A stretch of DNA of 64,000 bases from Puccinia triticina (GCF_026914185.1 NC_070559.1:1488001-1552000), one strand, 5' to 3'. Shown: positions 10,314 to 21,304, counted from the first letter of the stretch. A program made the numbers and translations. Notes: generated by a model from the sequence alone, not told the origin.

Positions 10314-13300
10314 CTATTGATGGGTTCCTTCGGCATCTCCGTCCCGCCGGAACTGCGGGAGCCTAGCCGAATCTCGGATGAAGCCTTCCGTGGCCCGGAA
10401 AGCCCTGAAGTTGTTGAGGAGCGTCCTGGTTGTTATCTCGGTGATTCTCTCCTCGAGGAGGAGCCGCCTTGCTGTTGTCCTAGCCTCGCGGAACCTGGAG
10501 CAAGAAACCAAATAATGATCAACTGATTCGGGTACGCCACATGTCATGCAAATAGGGTATGGCGCCCTTCTGCTCTTAAATTGAAAGGAGTTTAATGGCA
10601 CATGACCTGATCTTAGCTGATGGAAAGCCGCTTGGACCGGAAAAGCCGCCCGTGGCGACCCTTTCCACAGCCTTTCCTTTTGAATAAGCCTGGCCTTCAC
10701 TGCCGTGACGCTACCTCTGATAGACGCGTCCCGCAGAGAAGGGTTGCGCGCCTCGGCCGCCTTCTTGTCTGCCAGCTTATTGCCGTCGATCCCGACGTGC
10801 CCAGGGCACCACCGGACCAATATCTGTGTGGATGAAGGGATTCCGTCAGCGGCTTTCCGTATCTGAGAGAGCAAATACTGGCCCGGCTTGGGAGCTCTGG
10901 GGTTTCCTAGCCTCTCTATCGCCGCCTGGCTGTCCGTCAGCAAGATGATTCTGGCTCCAGTGCTGGGCAACCGGGCCTCGCTCCCCAATTCCAGTCCGAG
11001 CCGAATGCCAACCAATTCGCACTCAAAATTCGATGCCGTGCCTGGAGGTCCCAAAAAGGCGAGCCTGGACACAGCACCATCCCTAGAGACGGCCGCCGCT
11101 CCCAGTCCCTCCTCGGGGTGATCAGAGCCATCAGTGAATATTACCAGATCGGTCACCGGGTCGATGCTTTTGAGAAAAGATACTATAGTTTTCTTAGCCT
11201 CCTGCTTGGTGCTTCTGTTCGCGTCCAATTCGATCTTCCTCCCCGATTTCCAGGGAGGATAGTCGTCGAGGATGAAGTTCACCGTCTCTAGCTCCCTCGC
11301 TGCCACCTCCTCCAGTTCCTCCCGGTTGAGTGAGGAGTGAACTGGGCTGGGGAAGGGTTTAGCCGCCCACAGAAACTCTGTCCGGATTTGCCGTTCAATC
11401 TCCGACGCCCTGTGGGTGATTCTGGTCAGCTTTGTGACAAAAACGTTTGTTATCCTGTTTGCGGCAGTTTTTTTGATGCTTCGGAAAGGTCGATACTTGT
11501 CTAAGTACTTGACCGGGGTGGACTTCAAGGCCCCCAGCGCGAAGCGGGCAGCTGAGTGCTCGATCAGATCCAATAATGCCGCCACCTTCTGTTTGTTCTG
11601 GTTTGTGTACCACACCTGAACCCCGTAGAGGACCCTGGGGACCAGCACCGCAGAGATCAGGAGCCCACGCTCCTGTTCCCTGACCCCCCAAGCCGAACTG
11701 CCTATCTTGAGAAGTTGGCCCAAAGTGTCGTCGGCCTTTTTCCTAACCTGAGCGACCTGTTTGGTGAACGTAAGCTTCTCGTCTATCCACAGCCCTAGCC
11801 ACTTTACTTCACGCTGTGGCTCCAGTCGCTGGCCGTCAAAAGTGAAATGAGACTTAGCCGCTTTCGAATGTGTGAACACCATGTATTGGGCCTTCCTGCT
11901 ATCAAAGATGGCACCGTGGGTCTTGCCCCACTGTAGCAATCCCTCGCCCAATCGGGCCAGTCGACACTTAGCCTGCTCAATGATCTTCCCTGCCGTGAGG
12001 TGGACCACATCGTCGATGAAGCCTAGGGAAACTTCATCTCTATCAAAGTCAAAACTGTTGATCAGCAAGTCCGAGTTGTAGAGGATATACAAGATCACCG
12101 ATAAGGGCGAGCCCTGTGGGAGGCCCCTCTCTAGGGCAAACTCAGCTGATTCATAGTCCACCAGACGCAACCTGGTGCGCCGCCCTTCCAAAAAGCGGCC
12201 GATGACTTTCCATAGGTAAGTTGGACACCCCTTCCGTCGAAGCGAGTGGACAAGCCGGTGAGGATTCACTGAGGGGTAAGCTGACTTAACGTCAAGGAAA
12301 AGACCGGTGACCGCCTTTCCCTCTCTCCACTTTCTTTTAACCCACATCGTGAGCGCCATCAGTGCGTCCTCGCAGCCCTTACCCCTGCGCCCCCCTGAGT
12401 GCCCGTCTGGGATGATTCCCTTCGATTCTGCCCAGAAAGTGATGCGGTCAGCAATAACAGTCTCAAAGACTTTGCTAAGGGTGTTGAGGAGGGCAATAGG
12501 GCGGTACGCCCCTGGATTTGTGTAGTCCGGTTTACCAAACTTTTGTATGATCACGGTGGTGGCAGTGCGCCATGCTTTGGGGAAGCGGTCCTCCCTTATG
12601 CACCTGTTGAACAAGGATGCGAGGGTGTCAGCCAGCTCAGTTTTAACAGTCGTGAGGACTTCATTTGGGATCCGATCCGGGCCCGAGGCCTTCTTCTTAG
12701 CAAGTCTACCCAATATGACCAGCACCTCCTCTTGAGAGACAGGGGGGTAGACCACAAAAGTGGACGTCTCCAACGGGGGGATATCCGACAGGTCGCAAAA
12801 ACTGTCGACAACCGACGTCCCAGCGAACAGGAGCTTCGCCTGTTCCTCCTTGTTTGACGTGATGGAGCCGTCCAGACCTCGCAGCGGGAGCACTCCCCCA
12901 CCACTCCTGGGCTTGGTGAACTGGAAGGCCTGGAAGACCGTCGTCGCGTCCGTGGAGGCCAGGAAGTCCCTCCAGTGCTGCTGTTTGAGGGCGTTGACCT
13001 CTTCGCGGAATCTGCTGTTCCAATAGGAGTACCGGTCAGCATTTTCCTGTGTGGGGCTCATGATCACAAGCCGGCGGCACTTATTCCTTGCTTTGACGAG
13101 GGGGCCTAATTTGTCCCTGTCCCACCACTTCTTGGCCTTGCTGTGGTCGATTTTTGTACGCCTTCCCTGTTTCTGCCAAGCTTCAAAAAGGCAATCTGTC
13201 AACTGCTTTTCCACCTCGTCAATGTCCAGGGTAGGTGATCAATCGCTCAGCTGATTGAGCCCGGACTTAACCGCCTTACGGAGCTCTGCCCGGTCCAAGT

Positions 13301-14132
13301 CAGCCGGCTTGGGGGCCACCCATCGGTAGGACGGTCCCGGGGGTGACCGCCATATGGCTGTGACGAGCTTCTGGTGGTCCGATCCGTGGTTGTCCGACGA
13401 GGTGACCAAGCTGTGAATCAGTTGAGAGGCGCGGTAGTTCCCCCAAGTGAGGTCGATAGTCGTCTTCGACCCGCGGCTAGAAAGAAAAGTAGGCGTGTCC
13501 TTTTCAGAAACTAGCCTGTAGCCGTGCTTTCCACAAATCGAGACAAGAGACTTAGCCTCTTTGTGGATGTGGGGGTATCCCGGCAGGTTCCAGAGTCGGT
13601 GGTGGAGGTTGGAGTCCATACCAATCACCGACGCGACCCGCCGGTCGTTGAACACGTTTAGCCATGTCCGAAGTTGGTCCACGCCTGCGGTTGTGCCTGG
13701 GGGGTTGTAAACATTAAGGACCCGTAACCGGGTCCTGGTCAGCAAAATAATCTCCAGAGAGAGCAAAAACTTACTGTTGCCGCCCAGGACTTTGATGTCC
13801 TGGGAGGCGATGGATTTTCGGATGTAGGAAACAACCCGATGCTTGTCCTTGAGGTCCGCAGGCTGGTGTTCCGGGCTGTAAAACGTCCACCAAGCTTCAT
13901 GGTTGGGGGGCAAACAAGTTAGCGGATTTATCCAGGGTTCTTATAAGATGAGAGAAATCACAGAGTCCGGCTCGGAATCGAGGATACTATAGGTTGTTGC
14001 TCGACTATTGTGGCAGTTCAACTGCACAATAAGTGAGGGCAAAAAGACTGCATTGCTTGAAACAGGAAGAGGAGTGTCTACAACGAGGTTACTAGGACAA
14101 ATTTGTGTTAGTGTAGGGTTTATATTATTCAT
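10314..14132 (-). pseudogene. LINE-1 ORF2: endonuclease, reverse transcriptase, RNase H
   Basis: Start ATG at 14132 overlaps the ORF1 stop (ATGAATAA). The endonuclease has VQLNCHNS near its start, GMDSNLHHRLW and the terminal GSDH motif. A TAA at about 13944 replaces the Gln codon of L-x-LQEPWINP, which LINE-2 retains. A TGA at 13239 separates endonuclease and RT. From 13214 to 10314 the frame is open for 966 residues: RT with PGAYRPIALLNTLSK, FLDVKSAYPSV, GLPQGSPLS and the FIDD active box; RNase H with Asp in FTDGSDH, Glu in NFECELVGI, Asp in LLTDSQAA and the final HVGIDGNKLAD; then a CMTCGVPESVDHYLVSC finger. All RT and RNase H catalytic residues are present. Confidence 0.92.
14125..14132 (-). 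promoter_or_regulatory. ORF1 stop / ORF2 start overlap (ATGAATAA)
   Basis: On the minus strand the ORF2 ATG (14132-14130) lies in the same eight bases as the ORF1 TAA (14127-14125). Such overlaps in other LINEs support termination-reinitiation. LINE-2 has the similar overlap ATGA when its Helitron insertion is removed. Confidence 0.7.
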
Positions 14133-15345
14133 GTTGGAGATGATTTTTAGAAAGTAGCCATGCCCGTTTGACCTCACACGCCTTATCAAAATGTGTGTGG
14201 GTTTCCCATACACCTTTCCCCTTCCCAGCGTCTCTACAGATCACACAAATCTTCCCCGCCAGAGTTGTCGCGTCCTGACAGTCATGAGTTTCGTGCTTTT
14301 CGCCACACTTGCTGCACTTTGGCTCCGCTCGGCACCACTTCCCGAAGTGGCCCATTTGCAAGCATTTGAAGCATTGCGGTGGGATTTTCTTGAAACTCTC
14401 TACTCTGTGGAAGCACCCATTCAAGAAAAGGCCTCTCTGTTTAACCAGGAGATCAGCAATCGACGGGTCTGTAAGGGACAGAACGACTGTACCAGCTTGG
14501 CGAGGGTCTGACGGGTCCCTGGACCCTCCTAACCACCGCATCCTGAAGATCTTGTCCACCAAGAAACCGTTGTCCGACGCAATGGAGATTTTGACGGTTG
14601 ATGTGTCAATGTTGAGAGTTCGGGGGATGCCATGAGCGAGAACGGAATATGTACTCGGCAAAGCCTCAAGGTCGGGGTGCACCTGTTTGCTCCATTCGTG
14701 TTTGTTCTGATTGAGCCATTCTTTCTGCTTGCGGTTTTTGGAGTAGAACAATACATCACCAGATGGGAGGAATCGGACCGCCTTAACCAAGACCTTCTCG
14801 CCCTGGACCGTTGCATTCATTTTTTCAAGAACCTCGTTGACCTTCCTGACCGTTATTTCCGCACCAACTTCCTTCAGCGGGGCGGTCCCGGATCGCGCGT
14901 GGATGATGGTGAGACCGGGGCGGGCCGCGACCATCTCGGCCTTGGACGGAGGGGGGGGTGGGGCTTTCGGTTTGGCTGCAGTTGTCGCGTAGGACTTGAC
15001 CAGGGCGGGTTGTTTACGCGGCAATTGTCCCGCCTCAATGGTTGTTACGCGTCCCGGTAGCTCGCGAAGATCCGCCAACGCGCGTTGCATCTCCTGCATG
15101 GTCTGGCGCATCTCATCCATAGCTAGTTGGACCATGCGTTTCTGCTCGGCCTTGCTGTCCAGTAGCTGAAGCAACAGGGTCATGAAACTCGTGTCTAAAA
15201 CGATTTTCCTATCTTGAGTTCGGTTTTCTGGGCGGGCCAGGAGGGATCGAAGGCATGAGGCCGGCGTAGAGTCGGTCGCTTGAGTCACAGGAGGTGCTGG
15301 TAGACGAGCTTCGAGAAGACGGCGCGGTTCGGAGGCAGAGGCCAT
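14125..15345 (-). CDS. LINE-1 ORF1: gag-like nucleic-acid-binding protein
   Basis: An open frame of 406 codons from the ATG at 15345 (MASASEPRRLLEARLP). An earlier ATG in the same frame lies inside the nested LTR and is therefore not original. A helical segment rich in Met/Gln (LDSKAEQKRMVQLAMDEM) suggests a coiled coil, then a Pro/Ala-rich linker, an RRM-like central part and three Cys/His knuckles at the end: CFKCLQMGHFGKWC, CSKCGEKHETHDC and CVICRD. ORF1 proteins of LINEs coat the RNA. The stop TAA overlaps the ORF2 start. The frame is intact, so this ORF could still be translated. Confidence 0.88.
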   Translation of the reverse strand: MASASEPRRLLEARLPAPPVTQATDSTPASCLRSLLARPENRTQDRKIVLDTSFMTLLLQLLDSKAEQKRMVQLAMDEMRQTMQEMQRALADLRELPGRVTTIEAGQLPRKQPALVKSYATTAAKPKAPPPPPSKAEMVAARPGLTIIHARSGTAPLKEVGAEITVRKVNEVLEKMNATVQGEKVLVKAVRFLPSGDVLFYSKNRKQKEWLNQNKHEWSKQVHPDLEALPSTYSVLAHGIPRTLNIDTSTVKISIASDNGFLVDKIFRMRWLGGSRDPSDPRQAGTVVLSLTDPSIADLLVKQRGLFLNGCFHRVESFKKIPPQCFKCLQMGHFGKWCRAEPKCSKCGEKHETHDCQDATTLAGKICVICRDAGKGKGVWETHTHFDKACEVKRAWLLSKNHLQHE

Positions 15346-15521
15346 GACAATATCGGGCGACGCGTTGTTGGCGACATGCGCGTCTCGAGGATTGTGAATC
15401 GAGCCCGAGAGGGCCTGGCCTGATTCAGAGCGGATGCCGGGGGGGGGGGATCGCCAGTGGGCATGGGGAAAAAGAAGTCCTGTCAGGGGCGAGGGTGTGT
15501 TTAGGATTTGGGGGTGTGGGG

Positions 15522-15716
15522 TGTTGAGATACATATATGCTTATATTCAGTACATTGTATGCTTCAACCAAACACGGCCAATCTTGTATTTAGTCTACAC
15601 TAGATTGGCGCCTGGAGTTTGATCCTCAGTGAATCAGAACAACATTTTCTCACTCCCAAAGTGTCACTTGCCTGTCAGCAGTGAACTTTGGTTTTCATCC
15701 CTTGTACCTCACAACA
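15522..15716 (+). repeat. 5' LTR of the gag-only copia element
   Basis: 195 bp, TGTTG...CAACA ends. Differs from the 3' copy at a few positions (for example ACTTTGG versus ACTTGGG near the end). Confidence 0.92.
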
Positions 15717-15729
15717 GGTTATGAGACCC
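15717..15729 (+). promoter_or_regulatory. Primer binding site matching initiator tRNA-Met anticodon arm
   Basis: Directly after the LTR is GGTTATGAGACCC. The anticodon arm of eukaryotic initiator tRNA-Met contains GGGCTCATAACC, whose complement is GGTTATGAGCCC. The match, with one extra A, fits priming by a cleaved half-tRNA as described for Drosophila copia. Copia-2 in this window has an uninterrupted match. Confidence 0.65.
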
Positions 15730-15867
15730 ATTCGCTCACCCTGCTTGCGACATCAAAATCTCGGTTGCCCTCGATATTGAACTTACTATCATCCTTGGCT
15801 TCAATCTCAATCGTCCTTGGAACTCAGAAAGTCGGACTCCCTTGGCCTCGAACTCGTACTCAACAAC

Positions 15868-16779
15868 ATGCCTCCTCGATCCATGCAAAATCCAGCAGCT
15901 CTCATCGGAAATGTTCCTGTTCTCGATGGAAATTCGGTTGGCTTCCCAGCCTGGCGAACTCGGCTTGAAGAACTTTTTGCAATAGTCGGAGTCCATGATA
16001 TCGTCGTGGGTAAGCTGCTCCGTCCGGAGACCGACTACAAGGACTCGGCGTCAAAACCAATTGCACAAGGCTCTCAACGACTTTACTACGCGGATGAGTC
16101 CGCCACGGACTGGGATCACCTATCTGAAGTGGCTCGAGCCACCCTGAAGATGACTCTGTCGGTTGATTTGGCGATAAGATTCAAGGAGCTCAAGCCCGTG
16201 AGCGTTCTCTTCAAGACAATCTGCGATGCCTACGAAAAGAACACCCGAGCGAGGAGGATGATGCTCAAGGATGCGTTTTGGACTGCTCGTCACGATCCGA
16301 ACAAACCAATTGCTACCTGGATTGCTCGGATCAAAAACTCAGCCTCCAACCTCAAGTCGGTTAAACTAGCTCCGGCGGATCAGCAGATCTGCGATCGTCT
16401 GCTCCGCGGACTGGACGACTCATGGAAGCCAATCCGTGACCACCTTGTCTACTCGCCTGTTGAAATATCCCTCGACGATGCCATTGGATTGCTCGAAGCG
16501 CACGAAGTATCGATGAGCGTGTCGTTTGATCACCCTCCGGAGGCGTTCGCATCCCCGGCTGTCACCAGGAAAAAGAAACAAGGTTGCTGGAAATGTCACC
16601 AGATAGGTCACCATTCCTCAGCCTGTCCAAATCCTCCAGCCAAGGACAAACAACAGACCCGATTCGAAACTCGTGCCGGTGCGGTGTCAACGGTATCCCT
16701 CGGAGGCGGTGGTCCTAGCGGCGAGGAAGATGAAGAAGATGACGACTTCGATGCGGAAATCGACGTCGTGTGGGGATGA
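15868..16779 (+). CDS. copia-type gag with CCHC zinc knuckle
   Basis: 303 residues from the ATG at 15868 (MPPRSMQNPAALIG); an in-frame ATG at 15817 is possible, but the family domain starts after 15868. The protein has the UBN2-type gag fold signature of copia elements: a WRTRLEELFAIVG start, a helical core with DAYEKNTRARRMMLKDAFW and W-x-ARIKN. A CCHC knuckle CWKCHQIGHHSSAC and an acidic tail (EEDEEDDDFDAEID) follow. It would form the virus-like particle that packages the element's RNA. The frame is intact to TGA at 16779, and no pol follows. Confidence 0.88.
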   Translation: MPPRSMQNPAALIGNVPVLDGNSVGFPAWRTRLEELFAIVGVHDIVVGKLLRPETDYKDSASKPIAQGSQRLYYADESATDWDHLSEVARATLKMTLSVDLAIRFKELKPVSVLFKTICDAYEKNTRARRMMLKDAFWTARHDPNKPIATWIARIKNSASNLKSVKLAPADQQICDRLLRGLDDSWKPIRDHLVYSPVEISLDDAIGLLEAHEVSMSVSFDHPPEAFASPAVTRKKKQGCWKCHQIGHHSSACPNPPAKDKQQTRFETRAGAVSTVSLGGGGPSGEEDEEDDDFDAEIDVVWG

Positions 16780-17032
16780 ACTCCAAAGTAGAAGACAATT
16801 ACCTTTGTAGGAACGGCAACTCCGGCTAATCCTGAAGATCAATTCCTCTCTGGCGGCGTTAGGTATACTTATTGTTATGATATCTCCCTGTCTTCCACCG
16901 TCAATGGATCTCTGGCCCGATTACTTTAAATTTTTCTTTCTCTTTCTGTCCCCCATAGGAAATATTCTTTAACTTCAACTCAAAGTGGTTTAGATATTTC
17001 AATTAGTTTAGTTTTGTTTCAGCAAGGGGGTG

Positions 17033-17227
17033 TGTTGAGATACATATATGCTTATATTCAGTACATTGTATGCTTCAACCAAACACGGCCAATCTTGTAT
17101 TTAGTCTACACTAGATTGGCGCCTGGAGTTTGATCCTCAGTGAATCAGAACAACATTTTCTCACTCCCAAAGTGTCACTTGCCTGTCAGCAGTGAACTTG
17201 GGTTTTCATCCCTTGTCCCTCACAACA
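17033..17227 (+). repeat. 3' LTR of the gag-only copia element
   Basis: 195 bp, same ends as the 5' copy, preceded by the purine tract AGCAAGGGGGTG and followed by the TGGGG duplication. Confidence 0.92.
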
Positions 17228-17273
17228 TGGGGGGTAGATTTTAAAAAAATTCAACGTGGTTGCGGACAGAACT

Positions 17274-17514
17274 TACAGTTATGTCATGACTGACATACAC
17301 TATGGTCTTGACGCAACATCTCTCAGCTATCGCATGTCATTATCTAGTTACATAATGCAGACTATAAATAACCTTGTATTTCTAGTCCCCTTTTATGCAA
17401 TCTATCGATTATTCTCTTTTCTCTTGTACTTACATACTCGCGCCTCTTTAAGATCTGCCAGTTTATGCACTTACAGAGGTTTTTCAACGTACTGCACTTC
17501 CTCCGGATCATACA
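17274..17514 (+). repeat. Remainder of the Copia-1 3' LTR
   Basis: Starts with the second copy of the 12-bp LINE-1 target duplication and continues the LTR. A TATA-like run (ACTATAAATAACC, about 17360) and pyrimidine-rich sequence fit an LTR promoter and downstream region. The end is placed at ACA 17512-17514 because LTR ends usually pair TGT with ACA; this end is an estimate, as no second LTR copy exists in the window. Confidence 0.55.
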
Positions 17515-17692
17515 GCAAGAATGGGGACAATCAAAGGCCATAGTCACCGCAATCTCACGACCAAAAAGCAGGACCTTCTTGTGCACCTTTGAAGGGCCCA
17601 GAGGCAGGAGACACAAGCCAGCCCGAGGCGCCCCCCACGCCGCAAAAACAACCTCGCGCCACCGGAACTCACAGGGACAACCATGTAGATCA
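17515..17692. other. Host flank between Copia-1 and LINE-2
   Basis: No gene seen. It ends with the LINE-2 target duplication (AACCATGTAGATCA, 17679-17692), whose other copy (GACTATGTAGATCA) lies at 49222-49235. Before LINE-2 inserted, this sequence was next to the tRNA-Pro gene. Confidence 0.6.
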
Positions 17693-18187
17693 AGGGGCCC
17701 GGAAAAAACTCAACATCAACCACCAAAAACCGACCACCCTCAAAAACCATCCACCTTCAAAATCCTAAAAATCAATAAGTATCAACCAAAGTATCTTCTT
17801 ATCTTCTCCCCGTTTATCCGCCTTTGCAGATCTTCTATCCCTTTCCCTGTTTACCCTTTCTTCTTTCCGAAAAGTTTAAAATTGAGTTTTCCAAGCCCCC
17901 TTCCAAAAGAACCACTAGGTTCCAACCCTACTTGGGTGGTATGACCCACAATATGCCGCCTAAGAGTCGTGGGGACTCTTGGCCTGATAAGGACGGATGG
18001 TCCAAGAACATTGAGATGGAGGACATTGAGTCGTCCGGCTCCTCTATGAATAGGACTGTTGACCGTTCTGTTGACCATTCTGGTGATCGCTCCCAGACCC
18101 CAACCCAGTCAGATTTTTCTCTTAACCCTCCCCTTACCCAGTCCCGCCATAATCCTGCTAATCCCAACAGAGGGTTTCTCGCAGCAA

Positions 18188-19240
18188 TGTGAGAACTCCT
18201 TTGGGATGGGTTGGCAGTCCTTTGAGGGGGAAATAACAATATGATATTCCAGCTAAGTGATACTACTGTTACGGGTGGTTTGAAAGACCTGCCCCTCTAT
18301 TATACTACAGAATTCTGACAACAAATTTATTTACTGTTGTGGCGTGACTTTTATGACGGAGAAAACTTGTATGTAGTAGTCTCTATCAGACCTAGATCAG
18401 TTTTAACAAGTACAAGATGCGTATACAACCTCTATATGGCAAGATGGGCAAAGAATATAATCAAGTGAGAATATGTTTTGTTGGGTTTTTAATGGTGTCA
18501 GCAGAGGGAAGTGATGATGGAGTGTGGTATGAGATTTCTATGTTAATGTATGAGAACTGTGTCTTCCGTGATGATGGAAAAATGATGACTGGTGACCACT
18601 GAGCTGGGGTGCCTGGGTGATGATGGAAAAATGGTGGGAGGAGGGCCTCCTTATATATTCTTTTCTGAGTTATTTTTGCTGGTGAGGGCTGCACTCAAGG
18701 CATTTCTGCTGGTGGTGACCCTGTGGATTGCACTGCCTTCTGCAAGGGGTGCATAACTTAAACTGATGTTCCGCATGACAATGTGTGATTTGTACTTTTT
18801 AAGGCAAAGGCCACCTAGGTTGGTTGCACTGCCAAAGTGGAGGCTTTCTGACCACATGCATCGATGTAAGGTCCGCGCAAATCTGTTGAGTTGTTGAGTG
18901 GAGGCCTAGTCGCTGCAGTTTCCAACGTGCAGGTTGCGTGAGGTGATCTGTAGCTAATAGTGGAGGCCTGCCTAACTAGTAAATCTAACTATACTCTTCT
19001 ATATATGCATGCCTTTTATTATTTATATGACTTTCCACCTGGGTATGGCCTGTACTAAACCTATAATTGTAACTAACTTCTAAACTAAAAGAGCTAGCTG
19101 GGTAGTTGAAGTGAGTGACTAGGGTTAAGTTTGTATGTAGAATCTATTTCTCTAATAATATTCTATCATATGCTAGTATTGTAGGCTGTAAGTTAAGGTT
19201 TTGACAGTTTTGTTGCACGCAACAGATCTGGATCACCACA
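18188..19240 (-). mobile_element. 1053-bp solo-LTR-like element, copy 1
   Basis: On the minus strand it starts TGTGGTGATCCAGATC and ends GGAGTTCTCACA, i.e. TG...CA ends like an LTR. The flanks are GCAA and GTGA, a decayed 4-bp duplication that keeps the ORF1 frame. It is a near-identical inverted partner of 20164-21116, but carries about 100 bp (around 18980-19080) that the other lacks. It includes a TATA-like AGAATATATAAGG and an AATAAATAAA run 330 bp downstream, as expected for U3-R-U5. No coding capacity. Confidence 0.7.
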
Positions 19241-20163
19241 GTGATTGCTGAGATCTTTGCTAAACCCAATCCTGATGGGAGTATATTCATAAATGCGGAT
19301 AAGGTTAAAACCTTATCACCTCTTCTAGCTATTGAAAAGATCACTAGCGTTCAAACCCTCTCAATGGTAGAGAGGATCACTACTCGATTAGACTCCCTTG
19401 AGAGATCTATAAGCTCAGTGGTTCATGCTGAACCAAGAAAAGACCCCTCTTGGGCTTCGGTCACAAACAAGTATACCCCACAGACCTTTTGGGCCCATGT
19501 AGCCTGGCCCCCTCCGTCAAACAGGGTGCTTAATGAGTTTAAACCTGCTTTTTTTATTATTTGCAAGACGGTGCCCGAATTGCGTCCGTTTTTCCAGATG
19601 TCTCCACCGGAGATTTCTATGAAAGTTAACAGAGTTTTGGAAGAGATTGAGGCAAAAACAGATGATGGGTCCCCTATTACCACTAAAGGTGTCGCCCGGT
19701 TACCTTCGGGTGACTTTAAATTTTTTACCAAGACACGTTTCATGGCGAATTGGCTCTTGGAGCATAAGCATGAATGGACGCATTTGTGCGATCCTGATCT
19801 TATCACGCTGGCGTCAACTTTTCCGGTTATCCTTCATTTGGTTCCGATTTCTTTTACTCCGTCTAATAAGTCCACTTTGGCGGATCTTTGGAAAGAAGAT
19901 TTAATCCACCCAGACCACATTCACAGTGCTCAATGGTTGGGTAACCCCCAAGCCAATAAAAAGTCTCATGGATCCATTATTGTCAATTTCTTTGAAAAAG
20001 AGCTTGCTCGTAAGATCAAAAAAGGTAGTCTGTTTTTTAATCACTTACCCCTCACCGGTGCCCATTACAAAAAATCCCCGATTCAATGCTTCCAGTGTTT
20101 GGAAGTCGGTCATACGGCTCAGTTTTGCAAAAACAGTCCGTTATGTAAACATTGTGGTGACGC

Positions 20164-21116
20164 TGTGGTGATCCAGATCTGTTGCGTGCAACAAAACTGC
20201 CAAAACCTCAACTCACAGCCTACAATACTAGCATATGATAGAATATTATTAGAGAAATAGATTCTACATGCAAACTTAACCCTAGTCACTCACTTCAACT
20301 ACCCAGCTAGCTCTTTTAGTTTACTAGTTAGGCAGGCCTCCACTATTAGCTACAGATCACCTCACGCAACCTGCACGTTGGAAACTGCAGCGACTAGGCC
20401 TCCACTCAACAACTCAACAGATTTGCGCGGACCTTACATCGATGCATGTGGTCAGAAAGCCTCCACTTTGGCAGTGCAACCAACCTAGGTGGCCTTTGCC
20501 TTAAAAAGTACAAATCACACATTGTCATGCGGAACATCAGTTTAAGTTATGCACCCCTTGCAGAAGGCAGTGCAATCCACAGGGTCACCACCAGCAGAAA
20601 TGCCTTGAGTGCAGCCCTCACCAGCAAAAATAACTCAGAAAAGAATATATAAGGAGGCCCTCCTACCACCATTTTTCCATCATCACCCAGGCACCCCAGC
20701 TCAGTGGTCACCAGTCATCATTTTTCCATCATCACGGAAGACACAGTCATCATACATTAACATAGAAATCTCATACCACACTCCATCATCATTTCCCTCT
20801 GCTGAAACCATTAAAAACCCAACAAAACATATTATCACTTGATTATATTCTTTGCCCATCTCGCCATATAGAAGTTGTATACGCATCTTGTACTTGTTAA
20901 AACTGATCTAGGTCTGATAGAGACTACTACATACAAGTTTTCTCCGTCATAAAAGTCACGCCACAACAATAAATAAATTTGTTGTCAGAATTCTGTAGTA
21001 TAATAGAGGGGCAGGTCTTTCAAACCACCCGTAACAGTAGTATTACTTAGCTGGAATATCATATTGTTATTTCCCCCTCAAAGGACTGCCAACCCAATCC
21101 CAAAGGAGTTCTCACA
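20164..21116 (+). mobile_element. 953-bp solo-LTR-like element, copy 2
   Basis: Same family as 18188-19240, opposite orientation. It is inserted in the second zinc knuckle of LINE-2 ORF1 with a perfect 4-bp duplication ACGC (20160-20163 and 21117-21120). Its TATA-like box is at about 20645 and an AATAAATAAA at about 20970. The start contains the palindrome GTTGCGTGCAAC. No internal retrotransposon region is present in the window, hence solo-LTR-like. Confidence 0.72.
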
Positions 21117-21304
21117 ACGCCCACAATTCCAAAGATTGTCCGTCGGACATCGGCAACAATAAATGCGTTAAATGCATTCAATATGAGAAAAAGAACAATT
21201 CTTCATCTGAGTTTGATGAAGATAACCTTTGCTTTTATCATTCCCCATTGAGCCTTAAGTGTCTGCTCAAAACTAAGAATTTTTGCCGTAATATTATAAA
21301 TCAA

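Larger units (their letters stand above)
15522..17227 (+). mobile_element. Gag-only non-autonomous copia element, complete
   Basis: A 1706-bp element with two 195-bp LTRs that start TGTTGAGATACAT and end CTCACAACA, flanked by perfect 5-bp duplications TGGGG (15517-15521 and 17228-17232). It encodes only a gag protein and has no protease, integrase or RT, so it must depend on another copia element. It sits in the 5' leader of LINE-1. The near-identical LTRs (few differences visible) point to recent insertion. Confidence 0.93.
10031..17273 (-). mobile_element. LINE-1: non-LTR retrotransposon (Tad-like) with a nested LTR element
   Basis: Minus-strand LINE inserted in the Copia-1 LTR. The poly(A) tail appears as T17 at 10031-10047. 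The 12-bp duplication TACAGTTATGTC flanks it at 10019-10030 and 17274-17285. It has two ORFs: a gag-like ORF1 with zinc knuckles, and ORF2 with AP endonuclease, reverse transcriptase, RNase H and a C-terminal CCHC finger. Without the nested 1.7-kb element its length is about 5.5 kb. Two nonsense codons disable ORF2, but no frameshift is present, so the copy is fairly young. Confidence 0.92.
17941..21304 (+). pseudogene. LINE-2 ORF1, gag-like, split by two insertions
   Basis: Three coding blocks, 17941-18183, 19241-20163 and 21121-21304, read in one frame once the two 1-kb elements and one copy of each 4-bp duplication are removed. The product would be about 450 residues. It starts MTHNMPPKSRGDSW, has an RRM-like middle and then zinc knuckles: CFQCLEVGHTAQFC, a second one cut by the insertion between CKHCGD and HNSKDC, and CVKC. 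The stop TGA is formed only after removal of the Helitron at 21305-35750 and overlaps the ORF2 ATG. Related in layout to ORF1 of LINE-1. Confidence 0.82.

Noticed and set aside
12399..12857. Plus-strand ORFs within LINE-1 ORF2
   Set aside because: They lie antisense to a clear 966-codon RT/RNase H frame with all catalytic motifs.
18188..21116. The inverted 1-kb pair as one foldback transposon with the ORF as interior
   Set aside because: LINE-2 ORF1 continues in frame on both outer sides, and each copy has its own 4-bp flanks, so two separate insertions are simpler.
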